Origin: Nemertoderma westbladi
Taxonomy: Eukaryota > Xenacoelomorpha > Nemertodermatida > Nemertodermatidae
Length of the DNA stretch: 64,000 nucleotides
Assembly (NCBI GenBank): GCA_032718475.1
Contig: JAUCBJ010007025.1
Coordinates: forward strand, 1 to 64,000
Direction of reading: 5' to 3'
How positions within the stretch are numbered: position 1 is the first letter of the stretch; each line of letters opens with the position of its first letter. The notes beneath the pieces are model-generated. The model ran no database searches. It had not been told where the DNA came from and saw only the letters and a program-made list of their open reading frames with translations. Made by a program: the position numbers and the translations under genes. Shown here in pieces: positions 1 to 11,600 of this stretch.

Positions 1-815
1 TTGGTATTATTACGATAAAAGCCCTAGACCCAAATAATAAACGGAAAGACATAAACATCCATGTAAACCGAAACTTGTTGACGTATCACCTATGCTCACT
101 CGGCTCGAACGATCCTGGAGTAAACCTACGATCAGAGTCCCGGAATACTCGGTCAAACCTCCTCATTCCTTAGTTGGACCTCAGACCTGCGATCCTGGTG
201 GTGTCGCGGATCCTCGCGGACGGTATTCACTGTTCAAGATCTAGTGCTACCCTAACAATTAATCGGTAACACTCCGACAGTGATTTCTAGCTAGCCGCCC
301 ATCTTACCTAGCTGGATTATGACGCAGACACCTAATATCATTATCCAATCGTATGGTCGTCCCGTTTAACGCGATACAACCCTTCATCAAGGTGAAGGAG
401 AGCGTTGTACGAAACGAGTTAAACGCTATTCTATAAAGATCAAAAAGGAAACCTGCGTTTGTTCAGATAAACGTAAGTTATAACAGTAAGTCCAATCGAT
501 AAACGAATTGGCCTTATCTCAATTCGATTGGGAAATCCAGAATCTCTAAGAAGTTATCGAACTTGGACGATCCTATTCTCTGCGAGAGTTTTTGGATGAA
601 CGTATCCAGCTACGAGCGGAGGAAAATCAGCTCGAGGAGAAGCATATCGAAACGGCAGATACCCCGACCACAATCCTACACCTTCTGATGCAATCATATT
701 GCACCCTTCACCCAGGAGTTATGGCCCTCCTAGTAAAGTGGCTCCCCCCAAAGAGAAAAAGACTCTTGCTAGCCTCAAAAAACTGCGTAAACGCCGTCTG
801 CGTAAGAAAGACTAA
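1..815 (+). pseudogene. ORF3 remnant of copy C (internally deleted)
   Basis: This is a degenerate copy of the ORF3 that is intact at 48992-53245. Several stops and frameshifts break the first 590 bases. From 592 a short open stretch (MDERIQLRAEENQLEEKH) matches ORF3 residues about 435-452. It then jumps directly to the extreme C-terminus (HPSPRSY region, then the basic tail ending RKKD, stop at 813-815). Roughly 900 residues, including the exonuclease-like and zinc-knuckle parts, are therefore missing. Copy A has the same join, so the deletion predates both insertions. No function is expected. Confidence 0.8.
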
Positions 816-893
816 CTGTTTAGAGTATCTTTATGTTTTAGAAACTGTGATTTTTATATTTTATAGACTGAAAATCCCATTTTCTGGGAGCGG

Positions 894-2122
894 TGTAAAA
901 GCTTTTACTGAATTGTCCGGTTATTTTTCCTTATTTTTCCCGTAAAGTACTCTGTAGTTGGTTTACCAGGCATAAAAAGGCCGTGTCCTTGCTGTACTGG
1001 TGTTTTAGCGGACATAAGAGCTATTTCTTCTGTATTTGTACTTTAGAGGACATAATCCGTAATTCCGTGACGTAAAAGCACGATACTCTTGAAAACAGTG
1101 TCGCTACCATGACGACGGCTAGCAGCTGATATTGCCACGTCGACGTTTCTTTGTTTCTCTGTTCTCTCGTTGTTCAGGTTGACCAATCAGAGCGTTTGTT
1201 ATCTCTGTGTTGGAGGTATATACAGAAACTCAGTAGTTCAGTGTTATTGTTTTTGTCCAGAGCCTAAGAACCGGCTTTGGCACCTCCGTGTTTTAGTTTT
1301 TAGTCTTACACTAGTAGGTTTAATTATAAAGGGCATATATCCTTTAACGCACCTACCTGACTCATGGAATCACTGCATACTGATGACTGATGTCTGCATA
1401 CTGCAGTACTGCATACACTGCATACTGTGTAACATTGTGCATACCTTTATATTGTTATACTGCTATTTACCGTCAGTTCTTCATAATATGGTTGATGAAT
1501 AATTATATTTGGAATAACGATAAACAACCCCGAAACCCAATGTTCTTGATATACCGAAGGTAAGAGAGAAGGGTTACAGATAAACGATTGTGACTTATGT
1601 TAAAGTGGTTTGAAGTGAATCTAATGTTATTTGATAGACCCTACATGAGCCAGTCTGTGTTCCTTTTATATGTGACTAAAATCAGTGAAGATCGGCAGAT
1701 TAGTGTGCAGTATTGTGCAGCATTGTGTATGAGTGAGTCTGTTAAAGAAGCATTCCTAAAGAATGCGCCATATATGTGAATTATAATTAAGCCATATCGT
1801 TGTGAGTGGTTTAAGTCATAACTCTGTTTATATAGATAAAGCGCCACGTCCTAAAGGAACTGTTAATATTCCCGAAGGTGAATAATATTGTCAGAGATTA
1901 TATAATACTGTCAGTCGAATAATACATTAGGCTTACATAGCAATAAAATTAAACCGTCGAACCCAATCTCCCGGGAATTTCCAGCGGGTGAATGGTCGCG
2001 CACGGATTGGTTTCGACTAGTGTAGTGAATCAAATACTTGTCATAGACTAAAAACTGATTTAATATCTAGAAGACATCTTAATTTGGTGGGTTAAACTGC
2101 CAAAGGTCTGAAAGCGCGAACA
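894..2122 (+). repeat. 3' LTR of BEL/Pao copy C
   Basis: This LTR of 1229 bp starts TGTAAAAGC and ends GCGCGAACA, the same termini (TG...CA) as the LTRs at 4378-5593, 13900-15094 and 47714-48913. The second part (from about 1309) is close to all other copies. The first ~415 bp (U3) resembles copy B and not copy A. U3 has a CCAAT box at 1182-1188. A TATA-like stretch (TAATTATAAAGGGCATATAT, 1321-1340) lies at the start of the conserved block and is a candidate core promoter. A run of CTGCATA-type repeats sits at 1372-1430. The short purine stretch GGGAGCGG just before the LTR is a weak polypurine tract. Confidence 0.85.
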
Positions 2123-2180
2123 GGGGGGGGGGGGGGGGGTCATATTGACCCTCCCTCCCCCCCCCCCCCCCCCCCCCCCC
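2123..2180. repeat. Poly-G (17) and poly-C (24) tracts
   Basis: G17 at 2123-2139 is followed after 17 bases by C24 at 2157-2180. The two tracts are complementary and could pair. The G run directly abuts the end of the copy C LTR. Confidence 0.95.
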
Positions 2181-2631
2181 TCTAAAATCTACAAATTTTT
2201 GCGAAAAAGTCTGATTTTTTGTTTGTACGTAGGTATCACTATTCACTAGTATAGATCCGACCGAAAAAATAAATTTCGAAAAAAAGTACTGGGGTGGTTA
2301 TATTGCAGCACCAAAATTACAAGTAGTGCACAATTTTCACAAAATTTGAAAGGGTTTTCTGGGGCGCGAAATACATTGCAAAATATTTAAAAATGACATG
2401 ATTAGTATGAATGGCTGTTTAGTCCTCTCTGCTTAGGAAAAAAAAATGAAAAAAAAAACAAGTAACCATAACTTTTCAGTTACATGTAGAACACAAAATT
2501 TTTAATTCACTTATATAATATTATAAATTCGCATTTTCAGGTTTTGTAGGGCGCTGATGCTAATGGAATACATTTCTAATATGCGAGATCATTGCTACCT
2601 GTACTTGTAATTGTCGGCGTAATTTGGCAAA
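2181..2631. other. AT-rich non-coding stretch
   Basis: I see no open frame with recognisable coding character, no RNA gene and no repeat longer than a few bases. It is probably old repeat-derived DNA leading into the tandem repeat that follows. Confidence 0.5.
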
Positions 2632-3240
2632 TTTTGGTGCTAGCACCAAATTTCGTACCCACCAGCAAAAAGTAAAAGTTTGCAATGTCCAGTCCAGTGC
2701 TGTTTTTATTGATTCTATCGGATTCAGGACCCTCATAAACCAGTATAACGCAAGAAACAAGACGATACTACCTACTGATCATTTTGTTTATTTTAAAAAA
2801 TTTGGTGCTGGCACAACAATTTTCAGCCACCGGCGAAAAATACAAGTTTGAAAACTCTTATGAAATTTTACTGATTCCATTGAATTCAGAACAGCCATAA
2901 ACCTCTAAAACGCAAGAAATAAATTGTCACAAGCAATTTTATCTATTGAATGGATTTTCAAAAATTCGTGCTAGCACCAAAATTTGCACACAGCACCGAA
3001 AAATACAAGTTTGATACGCTTGGTGCAACTCGTATATATTTCATCGAATAGAAAGAACCCCAAAAAAAACCTAATTGCGCAAAAAACAAGTTTCAAACAA
3101 TCAATTTACAAAATTGACATATTCAAAATTTGGTGCTGGCACCAAAATTTGGCAACCGCCGAAAAAAACAAGTTTGAAATTTCTAAATTAATTTATATGA
3201 ATTCCATCCAATTGCTAACACCAAAAACGGGTGTAAATCA
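2632..3240. repeat. Four diverged tandem units of about 165 bp
   Basis: A recognisable core (AATTTGGTGCTGGCACCAA or close) recurs at about 2632, 2800, 2962 and 3126, i.e. every 162-168 bp. Each core is followed by a CCGGCGAAAAATACAAGTTTG-like segment. The core is itself nearly palindromic (TTGGTGC..GCACCAA). The short open frames here are by-products of the repeat. Confidence 0.75.
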
Positions 3241-3339
3241 AAAATAGAGATGTTACAAATCATATTTAATGAAATGTAATTTTCAAAAAACGTCTCAAAA
3301 ATGTGCCAAAAGTAGGGTTAAATAAAATATGGAGCTATA

Positions 3340-3400
3340 ACTCGAAAACTACCCAATGTTTTTGAAAACCGTTTTCAAAAATATTGGGTAGTTTTCGAGT
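3340..3400. repeat. Long hairpin (30 bp arms, 1 base loop)
   Basis: The arms 3340-3369 and 3371-3400 are reverse complements with one mismatch (ACTCGAAAACTACCCAAT... and its mirror). This could extrude as a cruciform or give a stable RNA hairpin. It may be a small MITE-like insertion. Nothing else supports a function. Confidence 0.75.
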
Positions 3401-3479
3401 ATACTTGAAACAAACTTGAATACATCAATCCTCGTGTCTGCGCAGTTTTACTCGATTACTATAAGTCCACAGTAATGTT

Positions 3480-4330
3480 CCTAAAGTTTGGGGATCTAGT
3501 TGACCAACACGGCGCAAAGTCAATCAAGGGATTATAACAGGGGTCATTGACATCGGCAGTGCTCTTTGCTTTTTATGCAAGTGGTGTGCTTGATACATTG
3601 CAAGTTTCCGGATATGGTTACAATCTTACTCAGTTATGGATAAGTGTTATATGTTATGCGGACGACATTCTCCTAGTAGGTCGTAATGTAAAAGAATTGG
3701 AGGATATGATCGAAATAATACTAACCGAGCTATCAAAAAATTGGGCTGAGAATGGAGAGCACAAAAACAGAATGGTCATATGTCTTAGGCCACGGTCGGA
3801 CAGATGGATCCATTCCTAGTTTCATAAATGTAAACTCGTGAGCTCAAACAATTGCATATCATTCTTGGGCGTTAAGGATAATCTTAATATATGGAGTGTA
3901 TAAAAGTAGTTACAATAGTAGTCAGTCTCTGAGACCTTCAACAGGAAAGGTTGGACGATTAAGTGGTTGGATGTGTAAACACTAGCAACTTTGTGGAAAA
4001 TTATTGCCATCCCATCTATTATCTATAAGCTTAGATTTGTGTTCGGAGGTTTAACTTCGACCGAGACTCTGGAACTTGATGCTTTTTATCAAAAAACATT
4101 GAGGGGGCTCCCACATGTTGGATCATATGTGTCATATGTGTCTAACAGTATGAGTAACAGTATATCTAACCTATTAAACCTTAAATGCCTTTTCTTTAAC
4201 ACGTTCATGGGGCCTTCGTGCAGGACGAGGCCCAGTTATGAGATACAAATTAAAATTGAGCGACTGTATCACAAAATCAGTATTTGAGAAATTTAACCAT
4301 ACCGACAATCAATCAAAGAAAGGGGGACAG
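3480..4330 (+). pseudogene. Decayed non-LTR retrotransposon reverse transcriptase
   Basis: The open stretch 3547-3819 contains CYADDILLVGRN, the A/C box of a non-LTR RT, preceded by a degraded primer-grip-like segment. A second stretch, 3991-4287, gives WKIIAIPSIIYKLRF and LRGLPH, which fits the thumb/connection part after the RT palm of LINE proteins. Between and after them there are several stops and frame changes. No 5' part and no 3' tail are recognised. Clade is uncertain. Confidence 0.65.
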
Positions 4331-4377
4331 TACGTGTTCAGCCCTTTTAATCTGCACCCCCCCCCCCCCCCCCCCCC

Positions 4378-5593
4378 TGTTCGCGCTTTCAGACCTTTGG
4401 CAGTTTAACCCGCCAAATTAAGATGTCTTCTAGATATTAAATCGCTTTTTAGCCTATGACAAGTATTTGATTCACTACACTAGTCGAAACCAATCCGTGC
4501 GCGACCATTCACCCGCTGGATATTCCCGGGAGATTGGGTTCGACGGTTTAATTTTGTTGCTATGTAAGCCTAATGTATTATTCGACTGACAGTATTATAT
4601 AATCTCTGACAATATTATTTACCTTCGGGAATATTAACAGTTCCTTTAGGACGTGGCGCTTTATCTACATAAACAGAGTTATGACTTAAACTACTCACAA
4701 CGATATGGCTTAATTATAATTCACATATATGGCGCATTCTTTAGGAATGCTTCTTTAACAGACTCACTCATACACAATGCTGCACAATACTGCACACTAA
4801 TCTGCCGATCTTCACTGATTTTAGTCACATATAAAAGGAACACAGACTGACTCATGTAGGGTCTATCAAATAACATTAGATTCACTTCAAACCACTTTAA
4901 CATAAGTCACAATCGTTTATCTGTAACCTTTCTCTCTTACCTTCGGTATATCAAGAATATTGGGTTTCGGGGTTATTTCTCGTTATTCCAAATATAATAA
5001 TTCATCAACCATATTATGAAGAACTGACAGTAAATAGCAGTATAACAATATAAAAGTATGCACAGTATTACACAGTATGCAGTGTATGCAGTACTGCAGT
5101 ATGCAGTGATTACGAAATTGCAGAGTGTTTGTTTCGTCAGTTAAAGGATATATGTCCTTGTAATTAAACCTACTAGTGTTGAGCTAAAAAGCATAAAACA
5201 TAAAACACTAAAAGCCGTTCTTTCGTGGCTTTGAAAAACTCGTGACTACTGCTCTATACGAGTATACCAACCACTCTTATTCCACGAAGCTCCCGTTCAA
5301 CACAGAGAAAGAGCAGTGAGATAGGAAATTTTCAGTTCAGTACTCTGTGATTGGTCAAAATCAAGGCTAACTCAAAATTCTATTGGGAGATACAAAAACA
5401 AGGCTATGACGCAACCTCCCTAGGCTTGTTGGCCGATTAAACAGAGCCCAGATGCCTGCGTACAGCAAATCAGCCAATAAGCTGGTAACTTGCACTATTT
5501 TTAGCTGTAGATCACTTTGAGAGTATTCTTAGCGACTGGGGGGGAACTGGCCAACAAGGCAAACGAATCAGTTATCCCACAAAAGCTTTTACA
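4378..5593 (-). repeat. 3' LTR of copy A
   Basis: This 1216 bp LTR starts TGTTCGCGC and ends CTTTTACA on +. On - the U3 lies at 5593 to about 5175 and carries a CCAAT box (5350-5356). This U3 is unlike those of copies B and C, whereas the rest of the LTR is nearly the same in all. A TATA-like ATATATCC/TAATT block lies near 5145-5165. Confidence 0.9.
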
Positions 5594-5671
5594 CCGCTCC
5601 CAGAAAATGGGATTTAAGTCTATAAAATATACAAAATCACAGTTTCTAAAATATAAAAATACTCTAAACAG

Positions 5672-7029
5672 TTAGTCTTTCTTGCGCGGACGGCGTTTAC
5701 GCAGTTTCTTAAGGCTAGCAAGAGTCCTTTTCTCTTTGGGGGAAGCCACTTTACTAGGAGGGCCATAACTCCTGGGTGAAGGGTGCAATATGATTGCATT
5801 AAAAGGTTTGGGTTTACGGTCGGTGTCTCGTCCATTTCGATATGCTTCTCCTCGAGCTGATTTTCCTCCGCTTGTCATGGGATACGTTCGTCCAAAACTC
5901 TCGCAGAGAATAGGGTTTTCTAAGCTTGATATCTTCTTTGAGATTCGAGGTTTCCCAATCGAACTGAGATAAGGCCAATTCGTTTATCGATTGGACTTAA
6001 TGTTATAACTTACGTTTATCTGAACAAACGCAGGTTTCTTTGTTGATCTTTATAGAATAGCGTTTAACTCGTGTCGTACAACGCTCTCCTTCACCTTGAT
6101 GAAGGGTTGTATTGCGTTAAACGGGACGACCATACGGTTGGATAGTGATATTAGGTGTCTGCGTCATAATCCGGCTAGGTAAGATGGGCGGCTAGCTAGA
6201 AATCACTGTCGGAGTGTTACCGATTAATTGTTAGGGTAGCACTAGATCTTGAACAGTGAATACCGTCCGCGAGGATCCGCGACACCACCAGGATCGCAGG
6301 TCTGAGGTCCAACTAAGGAATGAGGAGGTTTGACCGAGTATTACGGGACTCTGATCATAGGTTTACTCTAGGATCGTTAGAGCCGAGTGAGCATAGGTGA
6401 TACGTCAAACAAGTTTCGCTCGAAACTCCAGTAAATATAACGAACACAACTGTGTTTAACACAACGTTTCCGTGGATGTTTATGTCTTTCCGTTTATTGG
6501 CTGGGTCTAGGGCATTTACCGTAATAATACCAAAGACGCACGTCTGGTAGGGGAAACGCGGGTGATATTTATTTGTTGTTACAATGCTTCTATCAAGAAT
6601 TCCAAATATATGTTGGAGTTACCGCGTTTATTTGTTTCTTTAATGTCTTTTCTTTCGAGCCGATTTCGAATAGAATTTTCGCATTCGAATTTCAGTTTAT
6701 GGTTCCGACTCCGCTGGGCAGGATATATAGTCGACATAGTCCGTATTGTGTAAATCGATAGGATGACCAGTAGTTAAGAAGCCCATATACGTACCATTAC
6801 GCTGCGTATATCGAGCAGCGAATTTTCTATAGTCCAACTCGCGCGCGAGCTGCTCTTGGGACATTGGCGGTTCGATATAACGACCATCGTCCTCCGCAGC
6901 AGTTGGACTAACGTCGCCGCGTATTAAGCTATCAACAAACGCTTGCAAAAGTAGAGTATATCGCTCCCCGATACCAAGAACATCTTCTATCAACTCCGTC
7001 ATGTCTGCTATATATGAGTTTATCCACAT
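5672..7029 (-). pseudogene. ORF3 remnant of copy A
   Basis: The N-terminal part (ATG at 7002 or 7029, open to 6697) matches ORF3 of copy B residues 1 to about 90 (MTELIED... and ...YRKFAARYTQRNGTYM). It then goes out of frame at the position of B residue 90. The middle is full of stops. The last 68 codons (5672-5878) match the basic C-terminus of B ORF3, ending RKRRPRKKD. The exonuclease-like and zinc regions are deleted. Copy C shares this structure, so ORF3 was already lost in the parent of both. Confidence 0.8.
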
Positions 7030-8663
7030 TATAAGGAGTTTATATTCAGGCTAGCGAGCGTCGCTGCCTACTCCAATTAACCCCCGGACAGTACGAGATC
7101 CTCAGCGCCGATGTGTCGTCGCCGCTGTACTTTCGCCAACGACGTAGCCGCACAACGACAACGACAACCGACACAAGTCACTCGACTGTCCGTCCCAAAG
7201 ACTTAGATGTACTTCAGGTTTTCCTTGGAGAGTTAGGTTACTTTTACGATTGCGACTAGCTACTGTAAACACACCTTAGCAGTAACATTCACCTATAAAC
7301 TCACAAATACCACACACACAACTTGTCACAAATTACACACATTCGGGCCATTTGTCCGTTAGTCAATGCCTTCCAGAATGTCACTGTATTATTATGTATC
7401 CTTGGATACTAGTAGTGCGCTATTTATTCCCTATGCTATTCAATGGGACAAGCTTTCTATTGTTCTTTTAACTCAATTCTAATTCTAGCGTGGTTGTTGC
7501 TATGGTGACATTATGCAAAGCTAGCGGTAGAATTAGGGTAATTCCAATGCATACAGATCTGGGATGTTATTTAATAGTATTCTTTAATAGTCAATGTTCT
7601 GTTTTATACATGACTTTATGAATTTTATCGGCTATTGACTATGTTTGGGAGACTTTCGCACACTCATACGCATAATAAGATAAATCTCCGCTCCCTTGAT
7701 CTATTAATTAATGGAATTTTGGGAACTTTATAAATTGCGTAAAAATGGCAATTTATTAAATTCATTAAAAGGCATGAATTTAAATTTATTCCCTGAAATT
7801 TTATTATTTGATAATTAAATGGACATATTTTGATTCTAGAACATGTCTAGGGACACAAGATCCTTAATTCTATGACAATTGTCTTTTTAAGAATATCGGT
7901 AAATGCTACGATATCTTAATTGACTAGAATTGTTGAAGGATCTGAATTTTACAGATTTTGATTTATTAGATTTGCAAATATTAAATAATTAATATTTGAG
8001 ATGGGCACCGATTTATTCCAGAACTTGTCTGGGGACGTTAACCACTGATTCTAGAATTTGTCTTTCAAGTATATCGGTGGGTGCCGCGATATCTTAATCG
8101 ACTAGAATTACAGATGGTCAAAGGGTTTAACAGATTTATTTTGCGTTATACGCTACTGTTAAAGGGACATCACGCTACTATATGTATTATTTAATATACG
8201 GTATGAGAGCAATATCGCACGAAGCAATGTCAGTGTGAAGAGGCAAGTCGTTTCCAAGGTCTACCCAGAGCTTGGTTTAGCCGAGACACGAGGATCTGAA
8301 CTTTGCATTCCTAATACTCTGCCTACCAATAATACTTAAATATAGTAGTGGCTTTATTGTACTTTAATAAGTACGGACATTTCATCTTACTGTAGTTACG
8401 TATTTATAATATAATACGGACAGTAAGGAAAGAGAAAAAGTAATTATTTCTTCGCCGTCGCACTAAATATAATATAAGTAATTACGTACGTAATAAACAC
8501 GAATATATATTGCACTAATCTACTAAATAATCGCTAAAATAACATTCTACTGAATAAAATTAAAGAAAACGATTATAATAAAATTACATAGTAATACATA
8601 CATAAATATAAAAATAATAAAATAATATAAAATAATAGAGTCACACACCCACTCCATATGTTG
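7030..8663 (-). other. Pol-ORF3 spacer of copy A
   Basis: This 1.6 kb stretch has no coding capacity. It is almost identical by eye to 53246-54891 in copy B (same AT-rich blocks, same order), even though the genes on both sides have been cut about in copy A. A CAG (7005-7007 on -) sits 2 bases before the ORF3 ATG at 7002, as in copy B, and may be a splice acceptor for an ORF3 mRNA. Confidence 0.7.
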
Positions 8664-11600
8664 TTACGTTATGGAGTCCCTAGATGTTTGAAGGATTAGG
8701 GAGGTGGTCGTGGGATGAGAATCTTGCCTTCCACAGTTTCCGGAGAGTCCTCCATTCCCTTCCGGTAAACACAAACGACCGACTGGGTGATTGAGTCGCT
8801 GCATCCTGAATACAATTCCAGGTTTCCTCTTCGTCCTGGAATAGTGACGATAGAAACATCGCTCAAAGTATATGACGGCGTCACAAAGCCGATTCCAGGA
8901 GCTATAGTGGTCCGTCGCTCTCTGCAGGAGAGGTGAGAGTCCCTGCGAGACGTCTGATGTTCCAGAGCTCCAATCGCTCTCTCTGATCTTCATGAAGGAT
9001 CCACTCGCGGAGGGGAGGCCCAGATCCACGGCGTCGTCCCTGGCAACATGTAATACCGACAGATCTATCCCGGGTTCAAATAACTCCGATCCACCCGTCC
9101 GGGTTTCAGGTTCGACTTTCTCCGCTCCCTTGGCTGGTCTAATCTCAGTCGGAGTAAGATGGGGAGGCCATTCATTCTCCTTACTCAGGAAGTCGGGTTC
9201 ACCTAACCGGTCTATAGTATCTGTCAGTTCTTGAGGAGTTGCTCCTCTGGAAGCGATGTCCGTTGGATTAAACTTCTTGGGGCAATATCTCCATTGATCT
9301 ACATTGGAGCTAAGATTGTCATTATCTGAGGAGTGTGGTGTTCCCTCAGTTGGGTCGTCTCCCTCACTAGTATCATCTTCCCATTCACTCACCTGGCAGA
9401 CGCGATCTTGAAGCAGTCTTTCCCTGAGCGTTCTACGGGAAGGTCCAGTAAGGTACCAACCTACTCTAGTTCTTACCGCATAGGTCTGTAGGGGCTGCGG
9501 TTGAGCAGGCCGTTTCTCTAATGTCTCCAGCGCCTCATGCGCGTTTTGGCCGATGAGTATTTGCACTCCAGGATAATCAGTCTGGAATCGAGGTATGTTA
9601 AGATGTTGGATGCTCTCATCCTCGTCCCAATTATAAAGGTCTGCTTGAGTAGTAGCGAAGTTCTTTATAGCCACCATTTTCACTGACCTGATGCTATGTT
9701 CTCCTAGTTCGTCCTGGGGGGTGGACAACTCACCTATATAATAGTCGGCAGCTACAGTAGAATTCCAAACCTGCATGATCCCTGACATGTTTAGCTTGGT
9801 TCGGAACTTGGGTTGTCCAGCAAAGATGACTTCGGCTAGTTCCCTATCGATGAATGTTCCTGTGCTACCGGAGTCCAGGAGGGCGTTCACTATATAGCTC
9901 TTCTGAGGTCCGTGGACCCGTAACTGGACTACAGGAAACTCTCGGATTCCTATATTGGAAGTTGGCGCTTTCCAAGATGGTTGTTGATCGGAAGTAGTTA
10001 AGGTAAGGTCGCTGTCTGTGTCTTTCTCATGTACGAGTGCTCGATACACTGCGGTGGTGTTTATTAGGTAACAGGATTCGTTTTGGTCGGAGAACTCGTC
10101 CGTATAGAATCCTTCCATCTCAGATTGATCAGTGTCGTTCACATCACTGAATTGGACATGTAGTTCGGACTCACTTACCTGACGCGGGCTGTTTCGTTCG
10201 AATTCCGTGTGCAACAAGATATTATGTTTTGCGCCGCACTTCGCACACCTTGCGTCGGAGTTACAGGTTCGCCGTTGGTGTCCTCGTCTGAGGCAATTAT
10301 AACACAACCGCTTATCCCACATGACTTCACGTCTATCCTTTAGTGATTTCCTCAGGAATTTATCACACGCATTTAAACGGTGGGGCCCGTCGCACAGCAC
10401 ACATTTCGGCTTGATGTTACTTACTTTAACCTGTGCTATGTGGTGCACACTTGTTCTTTCCTCGGGCTTTCTCACCTGAATTCCTTTAGGAGACGTAGGA
10501 GGGGTTTTTTGTACCGGTTCCCTTCTGTCATTGGGTCGAGACTTGGATTTACTTACCTGTTCTTTAGGCATTTTATTGACATAATAAGGCCTGTCAGTGT
10601 CTTTCCCGCTGTCCTCTCCTTGAGAGGTTTGGCTTTCACCGTCGTCGGTATAACATACTGGTGTTACCCTTCTCCTAGAAACGGGTTTCTCACTTACCTT
10701 GTTTTCCAATGCCTTCTCTCTGGACTGCCTTAGGAGCTGTAATTTCACTTCTCTATCTAAGAATGACATGAGATCAGTCATGGTAGGGTCTCGTCGTTGT
10801 TGTTCCATCATATATAACACCTTCTTATCCCAGCGTGTACCTACTCCACCCTTGGGCAAAGCAGATGCTAAGGCTCTTACAACCATAGAATTCTGGTATT
10901 CATGAGACTTACCTAGCCAATCTAATTGTCTACAGATCTCCTGAATCTCATCGGAAAACTCTATAATCCCGCTGCTAAGAAACTTTTGGGGCGCCATTAA
11001 TTTTGCATACAAATACCCAGCTATGTCATTCCTATTACCATACCTGATATTTAGTGTATCCCAAACTTGTCTTAATCCGTCTGGATGTCCAATAAACTTT
11101 AACGCCATTAACTTGGGAGATCCTTCCAAGCACTCGATGAGGTATCTAAGTTTTTCTCCATTAGATAGTACAGAGTTCTGTATGTTATCTTTGTAATATT
11201 CATTAAAAGGTAACCATTTCATCTCATCTCCATTGAACTTAACGATCTCTCCCACCTTTACCGCTTGCCGGGCTTCGGTTCTAGCCATTTGACGCGTAAA
11301 ACTTTCTTGGGCCATCGCGCTATTTAATATCGAGTTATCGGTATATAAATTTCTCGGATTATGATCAGTTCTATAGGGAATATCATTATCAACAGGTCTA
11401 TAATTACCCTTAATAGGGTTCACTATAGGAGTTTCTACTTCGCTAGCAGTGTATATGCGTGTAGGCTCCACACCTTGCGCATGCAATACTTCAGACCTAA
11501 CAGGTTGACACATTGTTACAGAGGGTGGTGGTATATCCCTTTGTATGTTCACTAATTTATCGCATTCTAACGCGATACTTTGCTGCACCTTTTGCAACTC

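Larger units (their letters stand above)
1..2122 (+). mobile_element. BEL/Pao-type element copy C, 3' part only (cut by window edge)
   Basis: The first 815 bases match, in reverse complement, the ORF3 remnant of copy A (about 5670-6530). They are followed by an LTR of the same family that ends at 2122. The copy reads on +, opposite to A. Only the 3' end of the internal region and the 3' LTR lie in the window. The ORF3 remnant shows the same internal deletion and the same degeneration as copy A, so C and A belong to one non-autonomous subfamily. The element ends directly in a run of 17 G (2123-2139), so the target site duplication, if any, is hidden in a homopolymer. Confidence 0.85.

Noticed and set aside
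1597-1847. 60-68 codon frames repeated in every LTR (also 4653-4903, 14175-14425, 47988-48239)
   Set aside because: They recur because the LTR recurs; both strands are open at the same place and no start context or domain supports a peptide. The copy B version is already frameshifted.
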